Source: Tubiluchus corallicola (taxonomy: Eukaryota > Priapulida > Priapulimorpha > Priapulimorphida > Tubiluchidae). Taken from it: DNA of 64,000 nucleotides. The notes under the pieces were generated by a model. The model ran no database searches. It was given only the letters and a program-made list of their open reading frames with translations, and had not been told where the DNA came from. The position numbers were made by a program, and so were the translations under genes. The stretch is taken from contig JAQGDQ010002368.1 of assembly GCA_030141605.1 (NCBI GenBank), positions 372,001 to 436,000 on the forward strand, written 5' to 3'. Below are positions 11,937 through 27,657 of this stretch, piece after piece. Every line of letters begins with the position of its first letter. Positions within the stretch are counted from its first letter, which is position 1.

Positions 11937-13237
11937 TGGCATGGGATTACATCAACTTTAGTAGCATGTCCAAAAAGTGACGTATTATAATACTATTTCC
12001 AATCCGCAAATAATTCAAAAAACTGCACCAAAAAATAAGAAAATAAAAATTGAGAATTTAATTGTATAAATGAACATTCCAAATCTTGTAGCTGCAATAT
12101 TTTGTTTTATTGTAAACTTATTATTCACAGAAAGATAAAAAATGATTGTGTCAGTAAATGCGCTGACTGTTGTGACGAGTTAAGAATGCCCTGCAGGGTG
12201 GATGGTAAAAACAAAACCACTCTCGGCTTACATTTCAGTGCCCAAAACCCGACTTTGTGTTCATTTCTTCTCGTAGAGTCTCGGTGATAAGCCAACAGTT
12301 TGAAATTAGTAGTGTAGTGTTTAGGCGGGCAATAAATACAATTTTTTATGTCGGCCTAAGCTTAGATAATGACAATGATAACTATATCGAATTTAATACT
12401 CTATATTTTGATCATTTTATTCAAAAAGCGAAGACAAGTTAGTTAGTACCCAAATAGACATTGTTCACCGTTTTACATGTAATTTCCATAAACTCTTAAT
12501 GGTCACTTATATTTTGTTTTAAAAAATCGATTGCGTTTCATGCTGGGTTCAAACGTTTTGGTATTTTTTGCCTAGTTTAATAAAAGCTGTCTTACAGTAG
12601 AACGGGAATCTAGAGTAAAAATTACTAATAATATAACAGGAAAGTAGATTTTTAAAACAATAAATGTATAATGAGCAAGATATTTTAAATTATGATTTAT
12701 TATTGTGTTCAGTGTTTGCATGTCTATAATGGCTATCTTTATCGAACTGTCAACTGAAAGCTACTTGGCGTGAAAAAACATAAGACAATGGCTGCTTGCT
12801 TAATCTGAAAACAGTGCCATTATCCAATATTAATAAGAATAATATTTTTATCTGGGCTGTTAACAAGCGTGAATCAATAAACATAAATATTCCAGAAGAA
12901 CAAATTGCCAATGACACTGAACCGTTGATGCTGAAAAGTTAAAGACGTTAAGCATCTTAATTTAAACCAAATTTCTGTAATGCAGGGTAACATGCACCGC
13001 AATATTAGCTTTTCTGAACAATGAAAAAAATGGGCAAGAAAAGAAAGGAAAAAAAAACAATTTGCGAATTGTTAAGGAATACCTGTCAGGCATTTTTATG
13101 TCGGAGATTTTACTCATCTTAGATTGCAGAACTTCTGGATAAAAAAGTTTCGATGTGGCTAATGCTCCAGGAGCAGTGATACCGATGCTGATATTAACAG
13201 AAAATATAATGCCACCAAATGCGATGCCATTCTCTCT

Positions 13238-13278
<41 letters not shown>

Positions 13279-13285
13279 TCTCTCT

Positions 13286-13353
<68 letters not shown>

Positions 13354-13738
13354 ACCATCATTTATATCTTTTCAACGCCTCCCTCCCTCCTCCCTTGTTC
13401 CTATCTACAGATAAAGGTTTTGTCTGCAGATAAAGGTTATTAGTATTAGCGTCTTTACATTTCTATTTAATCTACACAGTCATTCTTAAAGATGCCTGCT
13501 GAGCTCCAACCACTTATCTAGAAATAATTACACATTCACCTACTCGTAAATGTTCATCTTTTGTCTTTAGAGCCGTGGAAAGCTCCAGGAGTTTCTTGTG
13601 TTGATTGAAACGATACAAAACTAGTTTTCTCGACATAAGATTTGATTGACATACCTCTCAGAGCAGCATAAGAACTAAAGGATTTGTCTGGAATGACAGA
13701 GTTATAGTTTGTGTGCTGCATTTTAAAAAGTGAAAATC
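11937..13738. other. intergenic spacer with a CT microsatellite
   Basis: The AT-rich 3' flank of the preceding gene holds AATAAA at 12042-12047. It also contains a CT/CTTT microsatellite and the presumed promoter of the next gene, for which I see no convincing TATA box. No coding gene is supported. Confidence 0.6.
13231..13353 (+). repeat. (CT)n microsatellite
   Basis: About 120 bp of CT dinucleotides with a few TTT and CCC interruptions. The apparent Ser/Leu-repeat ORFs across it are artefacts. Confidence 0.95.
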
Positions 13739-17216
<3,478 letters not shown>

Positions 17217-19845
17217 GCTGATTATTCAGATGATTTAATGTCTAACGGGACTGAAGAAGCAGCCTGTACTACAGTAACTTTCACGCTAAATTCTCAGCTC
17301 AGAATTGGCTTAACAAGTAACTACATGTGAAGCTCACTTGAATATATTTGTGCTTATCAGCGCAAGAGGACTTAACTATTCCAAAGCAAAGTTTAACAGC
17401 CACGAGAAAGTGCTTATCTCAACTAATTAACAAAGATTCAGAAAAATAACAGTTTAACTTTAGATGTTTATTTGCATAAATTATGTGCACAGGAATACAA
17501 TTTAATCTCTTCATAACGCTATCGTAACTCGTAAGAAATGGCTCTTACTTGTAGCCAGATTTATGTAATGTTCATAAATTAACATTTTTGCACTTATACC
17601 GTGTTGCATGGCCGCACTTTAGCTCACCTGTCACCTATTGAACGCATAAAATTACTTTAAAATAGAATATAAGAAATCGTATAACATAGTCGCAAACTAT
17701 GCCACTGTAGTAATATATAATTATACACTTTACGTACTAGAAGAAAAAATGACATGATTATTACGGAGACATGTTTGCTTTTATGGCTGAGGTAACGTAA
17801 ATTTGCAACAGCAGGGTCAGAGAAGACTGGCTGACTAGAATGTCACTGGATAGGCGTAGGCATCTTATTTGTTATTTACAGGAATGCCGTATACCACAGC
17901 ACAGTTATTAGTCTAAAGAATACTATGCGTTGAGAGTTGAATACAAACGACGGGGTCTTGCCTCGACGAAATGGTACTAGGTCATTTGTAAGCATTTTTC
18001 TTTTCAACTAATTAATTGAAAAAACGATAGTTGGCGTCTCATGCTGTCCGCTCGAGTTGTCAGTAATATTCGTTTTCGGTTTTGTCAGTGCGAAATTGTG
18101 ACAGCATAATGAGCTTAAATAAATTTTGCAGTGCAAATAAAATTTTCATAAATTACAAATGTAGGCAGAAAAACAGTATTTTAATGCATACTGATTTTTT
18201 ATTGCGTTTTTTATTTTTAAAACTCTTTTGCTTTAAGCAGTAACACGAAGTGCGCTTGTTCCCACACAGAAAAATACGTCAGATTAGATATTTATTTGTT
18301 TATCTATTTTAGCCTTAAGAAAATAATACAATAACAAAAGGGTTGCAACACAATAAATTGGCTAGGGAAATCTGTGCACCACAATGTGCAACGACCATAG
18401 CATAACGAACAGGCCGCCCAAAGTAAAGAGTGAACGTAATGATGGATGATTTTGATGTGGTCCGCCCTGGTGCACATTACAGCTCCATTGTGTGTTACAG
18501 TCAGGCATGCAGTATTAATGATAGGTTTTTTTACTGCCCTGAATGCTACAGGACTTAAAGCAAAAAGTCACGAAAACCGTAAACCTAGGCACTGTAAATT
18601 GCGTCAGAGACACGTGAAGAGTAAAATAAACAGCTTGGTTTGAAGGACAAGAAAACCCTTTACTTACATAAGCTAAAAAATTCTCCAAATTTTGTACACC
18701 TACATGCTGTCTCACTGCGCACTGAGCTTGTATTAGCTGTATAAATCTTGAAAATTTAAACTCTTAAGATGACCATTTGCCGCGGCCAGTAGGTCGGTTG
18801 AAACAAGTTTAAATAACATTGGGGTAAAGTTTAAAAAAATAATCAGAGCATTTGTAGTGCACACTTCACTAGCTAAACAAAAGTATAAATTGCTTTATCC
18901 TGTTAGTAAAATTAGTAGTGTATCTTTGGTGAGTCAGATAGTGGTGCACCCTGGGGAGGTGAGCCACTGACATTTTACCAGTTGGCGCGAACATTTAAAT
19001 TACTGACAGTTTTCTTCTCTAGTTGCGCAAGTTTTCCAAATAAGTAAGCTTAAGGCGAAAGAATATAACTTTGTAAGGAAGGTGTTTCAAGAACATACCT
19101 TAAAATTTTCCTTGTTTTGCCTTTGAAAGAAAGGCTAAGCTTTCTGAAATTCTGAGAAGTTGGACTTATTTCAATATTCGGGATAATTGTTAAAAGATTT
19201 AGTAATAAGAATATGATAAACGCCTTCTGTAATTAGTAAAATCACTTTGAAGTTGCAATCATTATTTTCATGCTTGGGCACTTACATTTTGGATGCCCAT
19301 TTGCCCTCCAAGGACGTCGTTCATTAGATGAAGAAAAGCAAAACACTCTCAATTTTAGTCAAAAGTATAACACTTTAAGCTTTAACAAAAAATTAAATAG
19401 CTAATTTTGTAATATTTTTGCACGAATGTTATGTATGCTACAGAAATTTGAATAACTTTAAGCTGAGCGTTCTTATGGAAAGCCACGGTACACTTACAAA
19501 AAGTCATGAAGTAGACCAGCTATGTCATAATTTTCAAGTGAATAGCTGCTACCACCGTATCTGAAGATTTTTCTACAGCGGTAGTGTAAATTAACCTTAT
19601 ACTATGTAGGCAGTTTTCCTGCAAATTTGCTTGTTATATTTTTCTAAATTTAAGTAGATAATAGTAAAATAAACCTAATAATCCCAGTTGCAGGAAAGCG
19701 GGTGACACAGGCGGAGAGAAAAAACGAATACTCTGCAGATCGTTAAAAGATGTGTCATACTGCTGTTATTGGGGCGGCGGCCAGAATAAGATAATGAACA
19801 AAATTATTATGTAAATGTGTATTGTGTGGCTGCGAGATAACCAGC
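17217..19845. other. intergenic spacer with a solo copy of a dispersed repeat
   Basis: 3' flank of the Thr/Tyr-rich gene and 5' flank of NSMCE3. Apart from the repeat copy at 18795-19075 I see no gene. A short GC-rich GGGGCGGCGG patch at about 19769 precedes the NSMCE3 start and may belong to its promoter. Confidence 0.6.
18795..19075 (+). repeat. solo diverged copy of the 42655-44421 inverted-repeat arm
   Basis: The run beginning TTGAAACAAGTTTAAATAAC and including GTGCACCCTGG, GACATTTTACCA and the TATAACTTTG end aligns by eye with the right arm of the element at about 44083-44360 in the same order and orientation. It shows many substitutions, so it is an older copy. Confidence 0.75.
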
Positions 19846-22800
19846 ATGTCTAGAAAAGCAGGAAAGCAAGCGAAGATTATCGAAAAACGGAGGACTAGAA
19901 CTACAGACTGTCCTGAAATTTCGGATGAACTGGTAACGCTAACATTGCCATTAGAATTTACCATAACCTACATTAGCTAAGTCCTCTGGTGTACCATCAT
20001 GGCCACATTTACACCACGAGTAAAGATTGATTTCGTCAAATCAAACATGGCAGTTTACAGCAGTCAGCAATGTTTAGCATTAAACAAGTAAAGTGGCCTA
20101 TCTGGGACGGGCCATTGAGTGTGGCTATTCAGGTACGAGAAATTTGGGAGTACGAGAGACTGCTGACTACCGTGTCAGGTGCAAAGTGACTTTAATGCAA
20201 GAGTACTTTATTTATGTGTGCTGTAGTATACAGTTTTACTGCCTAGTAGGCCAATACTGCGGGAATCTTCCCTTGATTACCTTATAAACTTAAAGCATCT
20301 TTAATTGTAAATTTTTTGTAAGGAGAGAATAATTATTTTTGTGAGAACAGTCATGTAATTAAAACTGGAAACAACTTCAAACCTCACTATAGCCTGCACA
20401 AAACACTGCTGTTAATATTATTATGTACTTCACATCAGGTACAGCAACTTGTTACAGTTATTGTTAGTCTTATTATTAATGATATACATTATTTGGCTCA
20501 TTAATGGTGTGGTTCTTTTCCAGTTGGCGACTATTTCTGTCATACCTAGTTATAATGCCCCCCTCCTTTGTAATACCAACCTTGCTTAGTGCCCAAATTT
20601 TCAGTAAAACAAAATGTCTTAGACATGCATGTATTAATGCACGTTGTTATAATGCCAAACTCACTATAACACAAACTATTTTGTTTCAAAATAGGTGGTA
20701 TAAAGAGGTTTGTCAGTGTAAGCAACTAAACACGTACTATTCATTGGCTTCTTCTAAAATCTAAAACACAATCACTTTATCATTATTATTATTATACTAG
20801 TTGTAATGACACTGTATTTTGATGAATTATAGTTATGAATAGATTGTGTGATGCACATTTCTGTTATTTGCTTTTTTGCAATACACAAAATACTTTTGAA
20901 AATGCTGTCACATTTTAATAAACTGCTGATGTATTTAGATAAAATGTCTCATGCTCAAATATCCCTTGCCCAAATGTCACGTGCCTTCTAATAGTATTGG
21001 TATTGGAACCGGTGTTGTAATGCCGGTGTCACACAGAGCTTGACATAATCCGCAAGACATAAGCCGTGTGGAGAAAAAGCTGCTTCTGAAGAGTGAACTT
21101 ATGCTAACCAATGGTCCCTGTCGTACAGATAATCCATTTACCATCTTCTGCCTACTGTGGTTTGACTGCTATAAGGCATTAGCCATAATACGTGGTAGGC
21201 TTCTTCCAAGCCATTTTGGGTGGTTTATAAAGTGCCTTTTTGCAAAATGGAATTGGCATTAATTTCATTTGCCATAAGATGTTTTTGGTTATTGCTAATG
21301 TGGTAATTACCGTATATATGTGTGTACAAGTCGATGTACATTTTAAGACCAAAAATTTTATCATTTTATATATTACCTGTGTACAAGTCGACCGTTAAAT
21401 ATTAAGATCTTCCAGAGTAAATGATGTCAACAATGGCCGAGTAATAAATCAATAGCGTGCTGTGTTAGTTTGTAAGATTCGTGCGAGTGCCTGGGCCGAG
21501 TATATTATACCTACCAGTTGTGTATATATATATATATATATATTCATGTTGAGGGCCCTCAGTGCAATCCATGATACTGCAGCCTGGCCTTTCATCGCGC
21601 ATAATTGTTTGTAATGCCTTTAACCCTAGGATATTGCGGCAGGATCCGTCGTAACATTTCAGTTGCTGATTTCTCACTTAAAACTAAAAATCCATACCTG
21701 AAACATCACAGTTTTATTCAGTAACATCTTTTGAATAGAAATATATCTCAATTTACAAATATCGATTCCGTTTATGCGTATTTACGCTAGATTTTCAACA
21801 GTCGGTATCAATTTAAATATCGTTTTTGCTCCCATGTTTACAAGTCTGACCTTATTAATTATGCATGCAGTCCTCCTTTCAAAGCAACCTTTCAATAAAT
21901 TACATTTGTTAATTTTGTGAAGTAATGTCAAGATGCGAACATTCTCTGGTGTGAAGTATCACAGTAAGAATGTTCATTCAGTCCAGCGTGTAATGGAGGA
22001 TTAATTCGTTACATATTCGTATTGTAGACGACTTTTTAGCGACATCTCCCAAAAATTCGACTTGTACATTTGTACTCGTTTTTTTTACAGTGCACAATTC
22101 ACCTATCATGAGAATTCTCTCATGTTCCATGTTTATTTTGGTCACTTCAGAATGTCACTTGGCTTGCGTGTGATTTGAGCTAATGCTTTGAGTTTGTATT
22201 GTAACATTATAAAAACTAAACTAGAAACTGTACATAGAAATGTGTGGCTGGACTGGACACAGTAGTAATATTTCAGTATTTAAATAGTTGTTCGTTACGT
22301 TCACAGTTTGACTTTCAGTAAACAAAATGGTGTGTCATTTAAGCATTTCTTGTAAACCCCCTAAATGTTATTTATTATTTTAAATTTATTTCGCACATGA
22401 TTCATGATTTATAAGCTAAGCATTATTTGCTCCTAATTTCATAAAGGGCAGTTCCTATGGAAGTTATTAAGTTATTATATTGTCATATAAACTTTTTGTA
22501 TATTTTCCACATTGTTTGGCTTTCATTCTACTTTTTAAAGGTGACAGTTAGCTTCCACCCACAGTTTGGTAAATTTCAGTCAGACTTGTTTCAATATATT
22601 CAGGAATCAGGATGGGATCAAGTTTCTTCTATTTTGCTTTACATTTTTTGCATTTAGTAAAATGAGCAAATAACTGGATGGTGTGACCACAAGCTCATCA
22701 AATGTCACAAAGAAGCAGTGTTGAACTTACCATAAAAAATATGACATTGTTATTATCATTTGAATTTATGTTCAAGATAGAAGTAGTACTGTTTTCATAA

Positions 22801-25800
22801 TCTTATCAGAACAATGTAAATAACTGTCTAACTGTGTAAATAAATAACAACCATAGTGTGTGAAATGAGTTTGTCAAAAGTGATACAAAAACACAATATA
22901 TATTTTTAAAGTCCTAGGTAATATAGATTTTTACAACATGTATATTTATTTCAGGGTGCTGCCTCTTCTGGTAATCAACCTTCAGCAGTTAATAAAGCAC
23001 TGCAGAAACTCAGTGGCGATGAAGCACAGCGTAAAGTAAACGAAATAGTACAGTACCTTTTAGTTGCCAGCCAGAAAAATTATCCCATAAAACGAGCAGG
23101 TAACAAACCATTACAGTAAATGTTTGAAATACATGTAGTACCCATAGGAAGTACTGACTGCAAAGTACGGAATACTAAATTGTGTAACTCTTGCCCCATT
23201 TAACAAATGCTAAAGTACGTTAAAAGTATCGTTCGTTTGACATACGCACGTACGCACACACACACACTCACACAAACACGTATATATATATATGTTTCCT
23301 TTTTAGATATCAACAAACACGTTTTGAAAGAACACAGTAAAGCATTTCCCAAGCTTATCAAGTTGGCAAAAAGGAATTTAGAATCAGTAAGTATGCATCA
23401 ATTTGCACTGAATGATATTGAATTTTTTCAATCATATAAGTTCAGCGACGTGACTTTGACCAATGTTGAATTAAAATGACACAAATGACAACGAGCCTGT
23501 TATATTACGTGACCACAGTAATTGTGAAGTTAACATATAGTGTATTAACTATGCAGCTAAATTGGCAAAACTTGAATTACCATTTATAGAAAAAGTATTG
23601 TTTTGCATCTCAAGAAGCATGGTGCCTACAAGTGGAGAAAATTATGCTCGGGATTGAATTTTGCACAATTCTAATAAGTAATTTGTGCTTGAAGTGCAAA
23701 ATTAAATGACATTGACATTCACAGTATGTCACTATGAATTTCACAGATGTTGGATACTCAGTGAAAGTTTTTCATTATCTTAACATTAGGTACTAATCCA
23801 ACATCAAGCTTGCTATTCTCTTTTCCACGTTTTGTTCTTACTGCAAAAAATATAGCTCGTTCAATACAGTACATGCTATTTATTGGACTCACAGTTAATA
23901 GCATCAGTCACTTAAGTGACCCAAAAACACCTGGTACCGCCGGTCCTATTTAAATTTATATAAAAACTGCTGATGATAGACTCTAATAACTCTGTATAAT
24001 TGACTCAATATGTCTGCTTTACGTGCTTCAACAAGACACTTTTGTGTGACCAATAAGCACATGAGTTTTATGTCATCTTAATTAGCTTTTGTGCTCTAAT
24101 ATCCATAGAAACAATCACGTTAAGTACCGTTTTATTTGTAAGGAATGTTTATCATATGCTAATATGTTAGCCTAGCAGTTTTGCTTTGACCAATGCATCC
24201 ACAGCAAGTAACCTCGTTAGAAGGAAACGATTCCGACGACACAGCTTCCATCCTTTTCAACACCCTGCACTTATTGGCTTTGTCCTGGAGTAATGTAACT
24301 GAACACACTATTCAGAACTGGTTCACTCAAGCTAGATTCATTCATTCAAATAAAACTGACAATGAAATTCTTACACTGCAAGAGATAGGCTTAACTGCAC
24401 CACCTGGTATGAGCAACAAAGAGTTTGAGAGCTGGCTGAAATTGATTCAGCTATATAGGTCACCTTGCTAAATCACCATGACCAGGAAGCTACTTGCGGG
24501 GAAACACGAGCACCACCAACTGCAGCTCAAGCATGCCAAGCACTATTTTACGAGAATGAAAAAAGGAAACTTTTTTAATTTCTTTTTTATTAATTCACTA
24601 TAAATTAATATTTTTAAATTACTGCACAGGAATTTAGGCATTACTTCATTTCTGAAATTCATTAAAAACCTTTGCAGTGCATACTAAGCTGATGATTCAT
24701 GCTAAATCATTCATGAGGATTCATTCACACTTCTATATTAGTAATACTACATCTGTTGGTTAATTGCGTTAAAACACTTTTGTCCCAAAGTGAACCTTTC
24801 CGGCGCATACTGTAATACCATGGCTTTGTCACAGTGTCTTGGCAGTTTCACATAGTTTTCACATTTTGTCCCAATAGTTTCATAAAAGTGCTCAAAATAC
24901 AATCAACAAAAAGCTTGTAAGTTAGTTGTATATGTAGTTGATATTATGTACATCACTATGTTACTGATATTTTATATTTGGAACTGTTTGTTTAGGCATT
25001 TGGTATAAAGCTGGTAGAATTGGAGAGCAAAAAGGCATGTTACATTCTTGTGAATGGTTTTGAAAATCAGAGGCATCTAAAGCTGAAGGAGGAGGAATAT
25101 GCACGACATGGGCTCCTAATGACAGTCCTCTCATTTCTGTTTATGCAGGAGAGTCCTGTAGCAGAATGTAAGCATCATATTATTTTTTAATGAACCTAAT
25201 ACAGGGTTGTTCAGAAAAAACATTTCCTCATACTAACTCTTAGCCTCTTATCCTAGTACAGGCATTTGTAAAAGAGATTCGCATCTTGTAGCCTGGATTC
25301 TCATTTTTCCAAAGGACTATAAATTTGCCTCTAAGACCCCTTACAAGCACTGCTAGGACAATTTTTGTACACCATGTCCATCTGGGGTTGACAGGCAAAA
25401 CAAGCTGTCAAATGTGCCATCTAAAATGACTGCTTTTGTCCATTATCTATACAAAAATTTTGTCAGCACCTTTTAAAGGAGCTTTTGGAGCGCAATTTAC
25501 AACTCGTAGGAAAAGGCTACATGGTGGTGTGAGTCTCTAATACAACAATTTTACCAGGTTGAAAGACTAATAGTTTTTTCTGTGCATCAAACTTTATTTT
25601 ATTTGTCCAACCTGAATGGTTTTCCTGCTTGTCGCATTAAACAAGAGTATTTGACAGGCAATTTCCCCAAGGTGCTAATTGTTTTGGCTTATTGTACATT
25701 ATGTTTTTTAGCTATTTTGTGGCAGTTTCTGAAGAAACTTGGAATAAAAGAATCTGAGTAAGTAGCTACTAGATATCATCATGTCTGGTATTAGTATACA

Positions 25801-27337
25801 TCGCCTCAAATGGGCACCAATCTGTTATTAGTAAATAACAGCAAATGAACGTGCTGGTGCACATTTAACAGGTTACACTGTTATACCAACATGAAAATTC
25901 AGTGAACTGTGATTGTAATTTAAACTATAACCTTACATAAGTTTTGAATATCCATGAAAACATCTCAACTAAAAGCAACCAACTAGGTTTTGTGTTCTAC
26001 TTTATTTTTTCTCGGTGGAAACACCTGATTAAAAATTCATGTGGTTAGATAGAGAATTTCACGGGCTTTCTAATTGTGTATAATATGATGAATTTTGTTG
26101 CCATGGTAACATGCAATAATTGTAGAACTATCACATGTGAACTAGACCAGACATGGCAGCTGTGGAATTGTAAGCATGTTTTGCTAATTGTTTCTACTAC
26201 AGTTTATTTAATATTAGTCTGCAGTGACTGATATTTATACATAGAATAGACAAGAATTCTACCTCAAAAACTGCAGTAAATGCTGTGCCTAAGCGAATGT
26301 TCTAAGAGCGGTAATTTGGCACCATTTCTTTGGTGCACACTATCATCGGACAGCATGCTATATGTACATATCACTTGTATACAAGTCAATGCAACTCTTT
26401 TTATACACCTAAATACTAAAGCAGCCACAGTAAGCAGCAAGCAAATGTGAAACCGAGACTCCTAATAAAAGTTCTTTTTGGGTACAAAAGAAATTTACAA
26501 AATATATTATATGACACAAAACTTCTAATAGCATTAATTTTGGTTTTCATCTTAAATGTTCCAAATACTAAAAATGTCATTTTTGTCTTGCACGCACATC
26601 TAGCAAGAACCACCCGGTGTTTGGCGATGTTCGAAAATTAGTGACTCAGGAATTTACACGAGAGTTGTATCTAAACTTCGAAAGAATACAGGGTACTGAT
26701 CCACCACAGAATGAAGTTAGCTGGGGAGAACGAGCACAGCACGAACTGAAGATGAGAGATTGCTTAAAGTTTGTTTGCAAGGTAGGCAACTAGATTTCTT
26801 ACATTTTTTATTAATTCAGTTATTAAAATGATTAGAGCACTTGAGTATCAAATTCCAGTTTTTAAATGTTTTTAAAACTACTGTGTCCCTTATCTTGTGC
26901 AAGCTTCTTTGTATCTGTAGTAATTACTTATGTGGAGCTTATTTTCTGACGAAGATTTGATGATTATTGTTTGTTGATAATAAGCTTAAATATGCTTAGC
27001 AAATATTGTATACACAATACCTAAAATATATTAACTACGTATATCTTTAGTAGACGTACAATAAATGAAGATCGTTTTTGTACCAAACATATAAACCTTT
27101 CTTGATATTACAAGTGAAATGTTGCATTTTTCATTTCTTTTGTTAGCTTATTCTTGTTGAAGGTTATAAAATTGTAACTCCATTAATTCATGAACAAGCA
27201 AGTTTTTTGCGAATTTATAGCACAAATCTCATTGTCTTGTATTTTTCTGTTTTTAGATGTATGGAGAGGGTTTTGTACCACAGAACTGGACTTCGCAATA
27301 TCAAAGGGTACTGCAATCAGAGGAAGGAGAAAATTAG
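19846..27337 (+). CDS. NSMCE3: SMC5-SMC6 complex subunit NSE3 (MAGE-domain protein), seven exons, 262 aa
   Basis: Exons: 19846-19932, 22955-23099, 23307-23386, 24996-25167, 25712-25757, 26604-26781 and 27257-27337 (789 nt). All have GT-AG borders and phases match throughout (0, 1, 0, 1, 2, 0). Exon 1 gives a basic N-terminus (MSRKAGKQAK). The MAGE homology domain follows: KVNEIVQYLL and YPIKRA, then GLLMTVLSFLF, ILWQFLKKLGI, FGDVRKLVTQEF, VSWGERAQHE and a C-terminal FVPQNW. In the family this domain binds the RING subunit NSE1 and the kleisin NSE4 in the nuclear SMC5/6 DNA-repair complex. FGDVRKL and WG-x-RA are hallmarks of NSMCE3. The length is a little below the ~300 aa of the human protein, mainly because of a short tail. 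Exon 5 is only 46 bp. AATAAA is at 27610-27615. Confidence 0.92.
24193..24471 (+). pseudogene. pogo/Tigger-type transposase C-terminal fragment in an NSMCE3 intron
   Basis: A 92-residue open frame within intron 3 of NSMCE3 contains LHLLALSWSNVTEHTIQNWF followed by an A-R-F-I segment. This resembles the region after the DDE domain of Tigger/pogo transposases (a leucine-rich stretch, W, then VT-x-x-TI-x-N-C/W-F). No DDE core or terminal inverted repeats were seen, so it is a decayed fragment. The assignment rests on one motif and is moderate. Confidence 0.5.
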
Positions 27338-27551
27338 ACGGCATAAAAGCATAATATGATGATCTAATTTTAGTAATTTTGGTAGTTGCTATTGTGGTCT
27401 GAATCATTATTGTTCATAATTGCTCAACTCGGTGTGACTTCAAGAAAATGTTTATGCTAGTAATAGTGTGAAGGCTTATGATAGTGTAAAGTTCAGCAGA
27501 AATAACATAAATGATTACAAAGCATTACAAACAGCTGTAAGTGATGAGGGT

Positions 27552-27557
27552 TTTAAT
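27552..27557 (-). terminator. possible polyadenylation signal of the first tan-like gene
   Basis: ATTAAA on the minus strand lies about 100 bp beyond the stop at 27658, inside the presumed 3' UTR of NSMCE3. Motif only. Confidence 0.3.
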
Positions 27558-27609
27558 TTGAGAATAGTTTTTTTTGTACAGATACTCTATAACCATTGAC
27601 TGTATTCCA

Positions 27610-27615
27610 AATAAA
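27610..27615 (+). terminator. polyadenylation signal of NSMCE3
   Basis: AATAAA about 270 bp past the NSMCE3 stop. The predicted cleavage site falls just before the stop codon of the convergent tan-like gene at 27658. Confidence 0.55.
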
Positions 27616-27657
27616 CCTTTGTATACTACAAGTATTTGTTAGGTGTTATTTCAGATG

